This document shows positions 1-7,152 of a stretch of 64,000 bases of DNA, in pieces. How positions within the stretch are numbered: position 1 is the stretch's first letter; every line of letters begins with the position of its first letter. The notes below the pieces were generated by a model. That model saw only the letters and a program-made list of their open reading frames with translations. It was not told the DNA's origin and searched no databases. Source of the DNA: Bryobacterales bacterium (GTDB taxonomy: Bacteria > Acidobacteriota > Terriglobia > Bryobacterales > Bryobacteraceae); assembly GCA_020851555.1 (NCBI GenBank), contig JADZCM010000038.1, forward strand, positions 1 to 64,000, written 5' to 3'. Both the position numbers and the translations under genes were made by a program.

Positions 1-330
1 CCAGGTGTCCAAAGTACGCCTCTGTTCCGCGCTTAACGCCAAGGGCTCGGCCACGCTCCACATGGTACATCCAGTATGCGGGCAGATCGGCGCATTGTCA
101 AGTTATTTGTGAGACACAACACTAGGTGTCCACCCGTTGCGCAAACCGTCCGAAAAAAGGTGCGTGGCACTACTCAACGGCCCCGAAAACCTGCTGAAAA
201 CCATTCAACCGTTGAAACAACATATCGAAGTCCGTATGTTTGACTCATGTGGTCTACTTGGGAGCCATTGAAAACACGCGCACGCGTATCGACGCGATGT
301 AGCAGGAAATGCCGGGTGTGGACCGCCACA
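1..330. other. Intergenic/degenerate sequence, no intact gene
   Basis: No open frame with recognisable protein content was found. The stretch is less GC-rich than the rest of the window. From about 250 to 345 the plus strand reads like the end of a decayed gene: a plausible frame is interrupted by an in-frame TAG at 300-302 and then continues into the tRNA-like fragment that follows. I could not identify the decayed gene. It may be part of a lost integrase or neighbouring mobile element, but no motif proves it. Confidence 0.4.
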
Positions 331-364
331 GCTACAACATCATCAGGGCGGGTGAAGGCATTCC

Positions 365-430
365 GGAATGCCCGTATTTGCTTGATTCTGATTGGTCGGG
401 GCGGGCAGATTCGAACTGCCGACCCCCTGC
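365..430 (-). repeat. tRNA-Pro 3'-end fragment plus downstream flank (candidate att site)
   Basis: This 66-bp block matches 4789-4854 at 63 of 66 positions (constant offset 4424). It covers the CCA end, acceptor 3' strand, T arm and variable region of the tRNA-Pro gene and about 28 bp beyond the tRNA 3' end. The D arm and acceptor 5' strand are absent and the anticodon loop is wrong, so this is not a functional tRNA. Two of the three mismatches are compensatory changes in the T stem, so the copy derives from a related functional tRNA and not from simple decay. Direct repeats of a tRNA 3' end around accessory genes are typical of integrase-mediated island insertion. Confidence 0.7.
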
Positions 431-610
431 ACTCACGGCAGATTTCGTCGGATGCCGAAAATGGCCTGTTTTCAGCGCCTTACGTTTCAAGTAGATACGG
501 GCCGCCGGTGAAAGCCTGTGGAACCCTGTTGAACCCGGAAGCACCGGACAGCTACAAAATTATCTACAGTCGCTCAGAGGCCCCAAGGGCTATCGGGAGG
601 GCGCGGGCGG

Positions 611-616
611 TATACT
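611..616 (+). promoter_or_regulatory. Candidate -10 box for hicBA (leaderless arrangement)
   Basis: TATACT lies only six bases before the hicB ATG at 623, and no Shine-Dalgarno sequence is visible. If this is the -10 box, transcription would begin at or next to the start codon, giving a leaderless mRNA. No convincing -35 box was seen. Confidence 0.3.
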
Positions 617-622
617 TCAAAC

Positions 623-826
623 ATGAGGTTCCGTGTGGTCCTGGAGTACGACCCGGAGACCGAGAGCTACTCCGCAGTCTGTCCTGAGTTGCCGGGATGC
701 ACCTCGGCTGGCGAGACGGAAGATGAGGCGAGGCGGGGAATCGAAGAAGCAATCCGGCTGTACCTCTCGCCCGCCGAGATCGAGATGTCGCCAACCGCGA
801 AGCTGGTCGAGGTAACAGTTGGGTGA
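623..826 (+). CDS. hicB: HicB-family antitoxin (short form)
   Basis: 67-aa protein with the HicB N-terminal fold: the opening strands read as FRVVLEYDPETESYSA, then CPELPGC and a helix rich in E/A/R (EDEARRGIEEAIRLYL). In the family this degraded-RNase-H-like domain binds and neutralises HicA. The C-terminal DNA-binding domain of long HicB proteins is absent, as in the many compact HicB antitoxins that depend on other means of autoregulation. It overlaps the downstream toxin by 8 bp, so the pair is probably translationally coupled. The order antitoxin-toxin is one of the two common arrangements. The pair sits inside the tRNA-flanked island. Confidence 0.85.
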   Translation: MRFRVVLEYDPETESYSAVCPELPGCTSAGETEDEARRGIEEAIRLYLSPAEIEMSPTAKLVEVTVG

Positions 827-1046
827 CCGCGGGACGCCGCGCCTAACCGCCGACCGGGTGATCTCGATCCTCCGACGAAATGGTTTCACCCTGGTCGGCT
901 CCTCCGGCAGCCACCAGAAGTGGCGTAACGATTCAACCGCAAAGCAAGTGATCGTGCCGTACCACCGTGGGCGAATCCTGCCGCTAGGCACGATGAAAGC
1001 AATCATCGAGGGGAGTGGAATAGACCTAGCGCATTGGATCAAGTAG
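819..1046 (+). CDS. hicA: HicA-family mRNA interferase toxin
   Basis: 75-aa protein with the HicA double-stranded-RNA-binding-like fold. The core RVISILRRNGFTLVGSSGSH contains the family's GSSGSH element with the catalytic-type histidine, followed by the strand KQVIVPYHRG and the IEGSGIDLAHWI tail. HicA toxins cleave mRNA ribosome-independently and are neutralised by HicB. The only suitable start in frame is the TTG at 819, which lies inside the last codons of hicB, and no ATG precedes the domain. Both genes look intact, so this is a candidate functional addiction module on the island. Confidence 0.85.
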   Translation: MGDRGTPRLTADRVISILRRNGFTLVGSSGSHQKWRNDSTAKQVIVPYHRGRILPLGTMKAIIEGSGIDLAHWIK

Positions 1047-1090
1047 TCCGCAACAACTTCGCCCAACTGTCCGCCAATTGAGGCTGAAGC

Positions 1091-1274
1091 TTACTCAGCG
1101 CTCGTTCTGCCGACGACCCATGCAACCTTGTCAAACAGTCTTGCTAAGGGCGCGCCTGGTTCGAGCCGCCGGAGCCTTTCGACTCCGTAGCGTTCGATCT
1201 CGGTCTTCGCATGTTTCAAGCAAGCGAAATACTTTTCAGCCGTATAGTCAGGCTGGGTGGTGTTGGCGAATTCC
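1091..1274 (-). pseudogene. 3' part of a gene split by the IS21 element
   Basis: On the minus strand this segment encodes about 60 residues running from the EFA codons at the IS junction to a stop at 1091 (ending DKVAWVVGRTSAE). It continues the frame of the 5' part at 4105-4598. Removing the IS and one 9-bp target copy joins both parts into 669 bp (222 residues plus stop) with no frameshift. Function is not recognised. Confidence 0.75.
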
Positions 1275-1326
1275 CTCGGGGGACACCTCAAAAGCGGCCA
1301 TACGGGGTCACTTCAAAACCGGCCAT

Positions 1327-1693
1327 AGGAAGCCGACCCAGAACGCATAACTTATACCCTGCCGGAGATGGTTCCGGCATGCCTTTTTTCTCCAGCCAAC
1401 ATTTCCCTGCGGGAGCCTGAGGCACAGGGCATCCTCTCGGCGGCCGGCCAGGGCGAGTCCTCCTTTCTTCGCATTGCGGTGAGCGCCCCGAGGGCGCCGG
1501 CCGCGAAGGATTGGTTTTTGGGTTTTGAGGGAGAACCGTCGCCGGCGCGGTGGGAATGTGGGAATCGCGCCGTGGGCGATTTCCAAGCGGCGGTGGGAAA
1601 CCTGGGAAACCGCCGCCTGGTTTTCCAGGTTTTCCACGGCCCCGTCATTTCCACCGCGCTTCGTCCTTCCCGAGTCTCTTCCATACAACAGCC
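1327..1693. other. Non-coding 3' part of the IS21 element
   Basis: This 367-bp stretch lies downstream of istB inside the IS. It has no protein with recognisable content, although overlapping open frames occur because of high GC. It contains a region of related short words (gtgggaa, cctgggaaacc, ggttttccagg) around 1550-1640 that can fold into GC-rich stem-loops, which could slow transcription leaving istB. Confidence 0.5.
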
Positions 1694-2434
1694 TCATCCA
1701 GCGGCCGCCGTCTTGGTGCGCCAACTGCGTGGGCCGCACTTGAGCAGGTGGCCGTGATGGAGCAAACGGTCCAGCATGGCGCCGACGGCGGCGGCATCGC
1801 CCAGCAGCTTGCCCCAGTCCTCGACCGGGCGGTTCGAGGTCAGCAGGGTGCTGGCCCGCTCGTAACGGCGCATGATGATCTCCAGCAGATCCTCGGCCGC
1901 CGTCTGCGGCAGTTTGCGCATGCCGAAGTCGTCGATGATCAGCAACGGAACCGTGGTGATCGCCTCCACGTACTGCTTGCGCGTGCCGTCCAGGACCGCT
2001 TCGGCCAGCTCCTCCAGCAGGATGTGGGTCTCCCGGTAGAGCACGCCATAGCCCTGCTGGATGGCGGCCTGCCCGATGGCTTGCGCCAGATGGCTCTTGC
2101 CCGTGCCGCCCGGACCGAGGAACAGCGCATCCTCGCGCCGCCCGATGAAGGCGGCGGTGGCCAGGTCGAAGACCAGGCTGCGGTTGATCTTCGGATTGAA
2201 GCTGAAGTCGAAGTTATCCAGAGTCTTGTTAGCGTCACGGAAACCGGCCTGTTTGCGCCGCCGCTCGAGCCGGCGATCCGAGCGGCGGGTCAGCTCGCCG
2301 GAGACCAGACACGAGATCAGGTCGATGGGCGCCATGGGTTCGGCCTGGGCCTGGCGCAGTCGGGTTTCCAGCACGGCGGCCATGCCGCCGAGACGAAGTT
2401 GCCGCAGCGAACGCTCGAGCTCAATCAGGTTCAT
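1694..2434 (-). CDS. istB: IS21-family helper ATPase IstB
   Basis: 246-aa AAA+ ATPase that assembles with the IstA transposase and drives target capture and strand transfer. The Walker A motif GPGGTGKSH is at residues 107-115, Walker B is LLIIDDFG, and sensor-like TSNRP follows. The N-terminal helical segment (LRQLRLGGMAAVLETRLRQA) is the usual IstB oligomerisation/IstA-contact region. The ATG at 2434 overlaps the istA stop as ATGA, the coupling typical of istAB. A longer upstream frame exists but is a shadow of istA. The gene appears intact. Confidence 0.93.
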   Translation of the reverse strand: MNLIELERSLRQLRLGGMAAVLETRLRQAQAEPMAPIDLISCLVSGELTRRSDRRLERRRKQAGFRDANKTLDNFDFSFNPKINRSLVFDLATAAFIGRREDALFLGPGGTGKSHLAQAIGQAAIQQGYGVLYRETHILLEELAEAVLDGTRKQYVEAITTVPLLIIDDFGMRKLPQTAAEDLLEIIMRRYERASTLLTSNRPVEDWGKLLGDAAAVGAMLDRLLHHGHLLKCGPRSWRTKTAAAG

Positions 2435-4002
2435 GGTTCGTTCTCCTCCTTGGTTTTGTCGGCGATGAAGTCGCGGTATAGGGTGAGCTGGCGGATCAAG
2501 GGATCGACCTGCCGCAAGCTCAGGGGGTTGTGGGGACGCCGCTCCAGATAGCGGCGGACGAAGCGGTACTCGTACACTTCCACTTCCAGGGCCGCGGCGC
2601 AGGCGTCGTCCACGCTGGCGGCGCCGTACTTCCTGGCCAGCCAGAGCAGGCCCAGGATGCGGCGCACCGCGGCTTCTCCCTGGCGGCAATGCATCCCTTG
2701 GCAAAGCGCCCCGATGTGACGGCCGGCCCGTTCGGTTCGCGCCAGCAGTTGAAGTATGCCCAGCGGTGTTTTGGCCGGCCGGTCCTCGTCCTGGATCCGA
2801 TGGCCGCCACGCTGCTGACGCACATGTTCGCGCAGCAGTTGACCGGTCCGGGGATCCAGCAGCCGCACGTGCCGCTCATCCCACTGAACCCGAACGCGCC
2901 GGCCGATCCAGCCCGGTGGGGCGCCATAGTAGGCGGCTTCGACCTCGACACAGCCGTCCAGGTGCACGGTGCGCTCGCCGAACTGGTAGTAGCGGAAAGG
3001 CTCCAGGGGCAGCGGCAACAGCGCCGGTTTCTCTTCGGCGAACATCGCCGCGACCTGCCGCTTGGTGGTGCCGTGAATGCGGGTGTCGGCCCAGCGCTCT
3101 TCCCAACGGTCCAGGTACGCCTGGGCCTCTTCCAGACTTTCGAAGCGGAGCCCCTTCAGGGGCGTTCTCTTGGCATGGCCAACCCCGGCTTCGACCTTGC
3201 CCTTGCGATCCGGATCGCCGGTCCGGCACGGCAGGGCGACCACCCCATAGTGAGCCAGCATGTCCTGGTAGAGCGGGTTCAGGGCGGGATCGTAGATATC
3301 GGGGGTGAGGACGCCCTCACGCAAGTTGTCGAGCACGATGAGGCGAGTGACTCCACCCAAGCGGCGGAAGGCTCGCTCATGCAGTTCGGCCCAGAGGCGC
3401 GTACTGGAACGGAAGGCGAGCAGGCGCACCGACTTGCGGCTGTAGCCCAGGGTCAGCACGAACAGCCGTGTGCGCTGGTAGCGGCCGCTGGCTGGGTGGC
3501 GCACCATGGGGCCGCTGCCATAGTCCACCTGAGATTCTTCGCCAGGGGCCGTCTCGATCACCATGCGGGCTTCCGGTGACCTCGAACCGCGCAGCTTGCC
3601 GACGAAGCGCTTGACGCTCTGGTAGGCCCCACTGAAGCCGTGAACGGCTACCAGGTCCTGCCAGATGGCCTTGGCGTTGCGGCCCTTGGCCAGATCCGCT
3701 TCGATGATCTCCCGGTAGGGCTCGCAGGCGCTGGCCGTGGGACTGCGGCCGGGCGCCGGTTCTGGTTCGGCGACGGGGGCTGCGGGCGCCCCGGAGTCGG
3801 GGGTCACCCCATTGGCCGGTTTTGCCGGAGGCTGCCGTCCCCACCGGCCCGGCGGCCGGGGCTCGATGCCAGCCGCGCGTAGGTAGTCGCCGGCGATCTC
3901 GCGGCGCACTCCTGTGGTGCGCTGGATGCGCCGCAGCGACCATCCCAGCCGCCCCAGCGCGATGATCTGTTGTTTCTTCTCTTCGCTCAAAACATTGCTC
4001 AT
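2431..4002 (-). CDS. istA: IS21-family transposase IstA
   Basis: 523-aa DDE transposase. The N-terminus has a helix-turn-helix (IIALGRLGWSLRRIQRTTGV) for binding the terminal repeats, then a proline-rich linker. The rve-type catalytic core has D160 (in QVDYG), D225 (in LIVLDNLRE) and E271 (in KGKVEAGVGHAKR). A C-terminal DNA-binding/IstB-interaction region follows. I chose the ATG at 4002. A TTG at 4035 would add 11 residues, but those codons form a perfect stem-loop that looks like a leader structure. The stop overlaps istB. Confidence 0.92.
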   Translation of the reverse strand: MSNVLSEEKKQQIIALGRLGWSLRRIQRTTGVRREIAGDYLRAAGIEPRPPGRWGRQPPAKPANGVTPDSGAPAAPVAEPEPAPGRSPTASACEPYREIIEADLAKGRNAKAIWQDLVAVHGFSGAYQSVKRFVGKLRGSRSPEARMVIETAPGEESQVDYGSGPMVRHPASGRYQRTRLFVLTLGYSRKSVRLLAFRSSTRLWAELHERAFRRLGGVTRLIVLDNLREGVLTPDIYDPALNPLYQDMLAHYGVVALPCRTGDPDRKGKVEAGVGHAKRTPLKGLRFESLEEAQAYLDRWEERWADTRIHGTTKRQVAAMFAEEKPALLPLPLEPFRYYQFGERTVHLDGCVEVEAAYYGAPPGWIGRRVRVQWDERHVRLLDPRTGQLLREHVRQQRGGHRIQDEDRPAKTPLGILQLLARTERAGRHIGALCQGMHCRQGEAAVRRILGLLWLARKYGAASVDDACAAALEVEVYEYRFVRRYLERRPHNPLSLRQVDPLIRQLTLYRDFIADKTKEENEP

Positions 4003-4004
4003 CT

Positions 4005-4028
4005 CGACGGAGGGTAAATCCTCCGTCG
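4005..4028 (-). promoter_or_regulatory. Perfect 9-bp stem-loop just upstream of istA start
   Basis: CGACGGAGG and CCTCCGTCG form a perfect stem with a 6-nt loop. On the istA mRNA strand the only purine-rich Shine-Dalgarno-like sequence (GGAGG) is inside the stem, and the start codon follows the 3' arm within three bases. IS elements often use such hairpins to block translation from read-through transcripts started outside the element. That role here is inferred. Confidence 0.5.
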
Positions 4029-4104
4029 TGGTCAATGTCCTGAGTCAGCTCCGTTGGCCGGTTTTCAGGTGACCCTCAATGGCCGCTTTTGGGTGTCCCC
4101 CGAG

Positions 4105-4598
4105 GCGAATTCCATGTGATGGTGTCTTCTGAACGCTGAAGCAACGTTACGGTCGAGCACGATGAAGAGAGCCGGAGCGATCCAATGAAGAATCTTTGTC
4201 GCACCGACGTGGAACTGCCTGTACTGATTTCCACGAAGGGCACCCTCGCCTGACGCAGCCAGACAGTCGTAGGCTTCCGTGATCGCGTTCTGGAACGAAG
4301 CGAGTTCGGTCTGGTCCGGGCACACCAGCGGTACGCCCTTAAGCCGCTCTCGCACAATGTGCATCTTCGCCCTCAAGCGGGCTCTGAATCCCGTTCCGGT
4401 GAATTCGTACTTGTCGCCGGCTCCCATCGTTCGCCCCATGTCGAATGAAATCAGCCCTGCGATGATGTGAGGCTCGTATTCGGCAGAGAAAGGGCCCGAG
4501 GTCTCACGGGCCTTGTAGATCGCATCAACAACGCGGTTGTACCGCCGGCCAACCCGGTTGTACTCAGCGACAACGGTGTCTGCCCGCTCTAGAATCAT
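4105..4598 (-). pseudogene. 5' part of a gene split by the IS21 element
   Basis: The minus-strand frame starts with ATG at 4598 and encodes about 165 native residues before running into IS sequence. With the 1091-1265 part it restores a 222-residue protein in frame. The sequence is mainly helical. It contains a stretch (HVGATKILHWIAPALFIVLDRNVASAF) that resembles uncharacterised accessory proteins with a G(A/S)SKxLHFxxPxLFPxxD-type motif. I do not recognise a function. It may once have been island cargo such as a defence or stress gene, but there is no direct evidence for that. Confidence 0.65.
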
Positions 4599-4816
4599 TC
4601 CGTGCCCTCCATCACAGACACAAAGCGGGGTAGCGGTTTGCTGCCACGCACCTGCCCTTTGGTGCAGGTGACCTGCCGGCGACCCACTGAAGACACTGGC
4701 TCGGGTACCCGCGATATCAGCCGCGCGGCGCCGGATTCATGTCCCCACAGCTACAAAATCATCCACAGCGGGATTTTGGAGGCAGCCAGGAATGCCCGTA
4801 TTTGCTTGATTCTGAT
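4599..4816. other. Intergenic sequence next to tRNA-Pro; third copies of short island repeats
   Basis: No gene is seen. A hairpin is formed by cacctgc and gcaggtg at about 4650-4672. At 4745-4766 the sequence acagctacaaaatcatccac matches words near 330 and 548 in the left part of the island. The last 28 bp belong to the repeat shared with 365-392. Confidence 0.45.
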
Positions 4817-4893
4817 TGGTCGGGGCGGCCAGATTTGAACTGGCGACCCCCTGCGCCCAAGGCAGGTGCGCTACCAGGCTGCGCTACGCCCCG
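4817..4893 (-). tRNA. tRNA-Pro (anticodon TGG)
   Basis: Complete 77-nt cloverleaf on the minus strand with an encoded CCA end (4817-4819). The acceptor stem CGGGGCG pairs with CGCCCCG, the D arm contains GCGCAGCCTGGTAGCGC, the anticodon loop CTTGGGC gives TGG, and the T arm is GCCAG-TTCAAAT-CTGGC. Its 3' end faces the accessory island, and a near copy of this end lies at 365-430, so the gene is the likely integration target and is still intact. Confidence 0.95.
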
Positions 4894-4994
4894 ACATCTG
4901 CGGCTTCTTAGATTCTAAGCCACTGGCGCGATGCGCTGCCATACGTAGGGCCTGCCAACCCGGCCAAGCCGTACTGGAAATGTATCAGAACCCT

Positions 4995-5018
4995 GTTCCC
5001 AGGAGGTCCACTGGGAAC
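4995..5018. terminator. Perfect 8-bp stem-loop between tRNA-Pro and the methyltransferase operon
   Basis: GTTCCCAG and CTGGGAAC pair around an 8-nt loop. No U-tract follows, so a rho-independent terminator is not proven. It could equally be a leader structure for the operon starting at 5186. Nothing else recognisable lies in 4894-5185. Confidence 0.3.
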
Positions 5019-5185
5019 GCCGGGCCGCGGCCGTGCGCCCCCCTCATCAGGACGGCAGGGGTTCAGCCCTTCTGGACGGCACTGACCACGGCTTCACGCA
5101 CCGCCGCGTCAGGCGGCTCGCACAGGCCGGTTTTGGTCACGGTCCGCTCAATAGATCGTCCCGCTTTGCTAGACTGAACCCATTC

Positions 5186-6451
5186 ATGACCGGCAGGGAA
5201 AGAATACACGCGGCATTGTCGCACCGGCAGCCGGACCGCGTTCCCCTGGACTTCGGAGGGACCGCCGTCACCGGCATCCACGTCAGCGCGGTGGCCGCGC
5301 TGCGCGATCACTACGGGCTGGAGAAGCGGCCGGTGAAGGCCTACGAGCCGTACCAGATGCTGGGCTGGATCGACGACGACCTCAAGGAGGCCATGGGGAT
5401 CGACGTCGAGTGCGTGCCTCCCCCCAGGACCATGTTCGGCTACTCCAACGACGGCTGGAAACCCTGGCGCATGTACGACGGCCTGGAAGTCCTGGTGGGT
5501 GGCGGCTTCGAGCTGACCATCGACGCCAACGGCGATACGCTGATCTATCCGGAAGGCGACCGCAGCGTTGCTCCCAGCGGGCGGATGCCCAAGGACGGCT
5601 ACTTCTTCGACACGATCATACGCCAGGAGCCGCTCGGCGAAGATCCGCTGGACCCGGAAGACAACCTGGAGGAATTCACGCCGGTTTCGGACGAGGACCT
5701 GGCGTATTTCGACCGTGAGACCCACCGCGCGGCGGCGACGGGGCGGGCGGTGGCGGCCGCGTTTGGCGGCACGGCCCTCGGGGATATCGCCCTGGTGCCG
5801 GGCCCCTCCATGAAGCGGCCGAGAGGCATCCGCGACGTCGCCGAGTGGTACATGTCCACGCACAGCCGGCGCGGCTTCATCCACGAGATCTTTTCGAAAC
5901 AGTGCGACATAGCGCTCGCCAATCTGGAGAAGATCCACGCCGTGGTGGGCGGCCGCGTGGACGTGGTCTTCGTCTGCGGGACCGATTTCGGGACACAGAC
6001 CTCGAGCTTCTGCTCGGTCCCGACATTTCGGGAGCTGTATCTGCCCTACTACAAGCGGGTGAACGGCTGGATCCGGAAGCACACTTCGTGGAAGACGTTC
6101 AAGCACTCCTGCGGATCGGTCGAGCGCTTCATCCCGTCCTTCCTCGAAGCGGGTTTCGACATCCTGAATCCCGTGCAATGCTCGGCGGCCAACATGGAGG
6201 CGCGCCGCCTGAAATCGGCCTACGGCGACCGGCTGGTCTTCTGGGGAGGCGGGGTGGATACGCAGCGCGTGCTGCCGTTCGGCACGCCCGCGCAGGTCAG
6301 GCAGCAGGTGCTGGAGCGCTGCGAGATCTTCGCCCGCGGCGGCGGCTTCGTCTTCAACACGATTCACAACATACAGGCGCGCACCCCCGTGGAGAATATC
6401 GTGGCGATGATGGACGCGCTGCGGGAATTCAACGGACGCGCATGCGCCTGA
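5186..6451 (+). CDS. UroD-family corrinoid methyltransferase (MtaA/CmuA-like)
   Basis: 421-aa protein of the uroporphyrinogen decarboxylase superfamily. The opening TGRERIHAALSHRQPDRVPLDF is typical of methyltransferase members and not of heme-pathway HemE. It has the zinc motif H307-x-C309 (KHSCGS) with a distal C332 (NPVQC), which in MtaA/MtbA/CmuA holds the Zn that activates a thiol acceptor. The likely role is moving a methyl group between a corrinoid protein and a thiol or tetrahydrofolate-type acceptor, in the cytoplasm. ATG 5186 was chosen because the longer frame upstream shows no family similarity. It overlaps the DUF1638 gene by 10 bp. No corrinoid-binding protein gene lies nearby, so the methyl donor is unknown. 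Confidence 0.8.
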   Translation: MTGRERIHAALSHRQPDRVPLDFGGTAVTGIHVSAVAALRDHYGLEKRPVKAYEPYQMLGWIDDDLKEAMGIDVECVPPPRTMFGYSNDGWKPWRMYDGLEVLVGGGFELTIDANGDTLIYPEGDRSVAPSGRMPKDGYFFDTIIRQEPLGEDPLDPEDNLEEFTPVSDEDLAYFDRETHRAAATGRAVAAAFGGTALGDIALVPGPSMKRPRGIRDVAEWYMSTHSRRGFIHEIFSKQCDIALANLEKIHAVVGGRVDVVFVCGTDFGTQTSSFCSVPTFRELYLPYYKRVNGWIRKHTSWKTFKHSCGSVERFIPSFLEAGFDILNPVQCSAANMEARRLKSAYGDRLVFWGGGVDTQRVLPFGTPAQVRQQVLERCEIFARGGGFVFNTIHNIQARTPVENIVAMMDALREFNGRACA

Positions 6452-7146
6452 AACTGATCGCTTGCGAGGTGCTGTACCGCGAACTCTGCGCCCTCACCGC
6501 CCGCTCGGTTCATCAGGTGGACGCGGAGTTCCTGCCCAAAGGACTGCACGACCTGGCGAGCGCCGCCATGCTGGCGCGCCTCCAGCAGGCCGTGGATGGC
6601 GCCGAGGGCGCCGGCTATGAGGCCGTGCTGCTCGGTTATGCGCTTTGCGGCACGGGCCTGGCCGGGCTGACCGCCCGCTCGATTCCGCTGGTGGCGCCCC
6701 GCGCCCACGATTGCATCACGTTGTTCATGGGCGGCAAGGAACGCTACCTGGCTTACTTTCAGAGCCATCCCGGCGTGTACTTCAAGACTTCCGGCTGGAT
6801 CGAACGAGGCGACGCCAAGGACCGCCAGCTCGGCCTTCAGTTTGACGATCTGGTGGAACGCTACGGCGAAGAGAACGCCCGGTATCTTTACGAAGAACTT
6901 ACCAAGCACTACCGGCAGTTCACCTATATCGAGATGGGCGTCGAGCCGGACGACCGGTTCGAGCAGCGGACGCGCCAGGACGCCATCTCGTCGGGCTGGA
7001 CGTTCGAGAAGATGCAGGGCGACCTGGGACTGCTGCGCCGGCTGGTGGACGGCCCCTGGGATGAGCGCGATTTTCTGGTCGTGCCGCCGGGTTTCCGGGT
7101 GGCCGTCCGCCATGACGAGTCCATCCTGGGCGCCGAGCGAAGCTGA
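6442..7146 (+). CDS. DUF1638 family protein
   Basis: 234-aa cytoplasmic protein opening with LKLIACEVLYRELC, the typical DUF1638 start, and containing the family's GYALCGTGLAGL and HDCITLFMGGKERY stretches. The latter's D-C-x-T-L-x-x-G is conserved in the family and suggests metal or cofactor binding. The biochemical role is not established. The family occurs beside corrinoid-dependent methyltransferases and their activators, exactly as here. It overlaps the upstream methyltransferase by 10 bp and ends 6 bp before the reactivase gene, so the three genes form an operon. Confidence 0.8.
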   Translation: MRLKLIACEVLYRELCALTARSVHQVDAEFLPKGLHDLASAAMLARLQQAVDGAEGAGYEAVLLGYALCGTGLAGLTARSIPLVAPRAHDCITLFMGGKERYLAYFQSHPGVYFKTSGWIERGDAKDRQLGLQFDDLVERYGEENARYLYEELTKHYRQFTYIEMGVEPDDRFEQRTRQDAISSGWTFEKMQGDLGLLRRLVDGPWDERDFLVVPPGFRVAVRHDESILGAERS

Positions 7147-7152
7147 GTCCCC

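Larger units (their letters stand above)
1275..4104 (-). mobile_element. IS21-family insertion sequence, complete, 2830 bp
   Basis: The ends are a perfect 13-bp inverted repeat (1275-1287 and 4092-4104). Inside each end lie further copies of an 11-bp word, aaaagcggcca and aaaaccggcca (1290-1300 and 1315-1325; inverted at 4080-4090 and 4055-4065). Such multiple terminal repeats are the IS21 hallmark. A 9-bp direct repeat flanks the element (1266-1274 and 4105-4113, gcgaattcc), consistent with a target duplication. It carries intact istA and istB in the usual overlapping order. It interrupts a small gene, and the clean duplication suggests a fairly recent insertion. Confidence 0.92.

Noticed and set aside
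398-470. Possible second tRNA at the left island end
   Set aside because: Only the 3' half fits a tRNA; the D arm and acceptor 5' strand are missing and position 33 is not U.
1352-1684. Open frames in the 3' part of the IS21 element
   Set aside because: Compositional frames in GC-rich DNA with no family similarity, no good start and overlap in several frames.
5063-6367. 434-residue frame antisense to the methyltransferase
   Set aside because: Shadow of a real gene. The last residues look protein-like, but nothing supports a start or a family.
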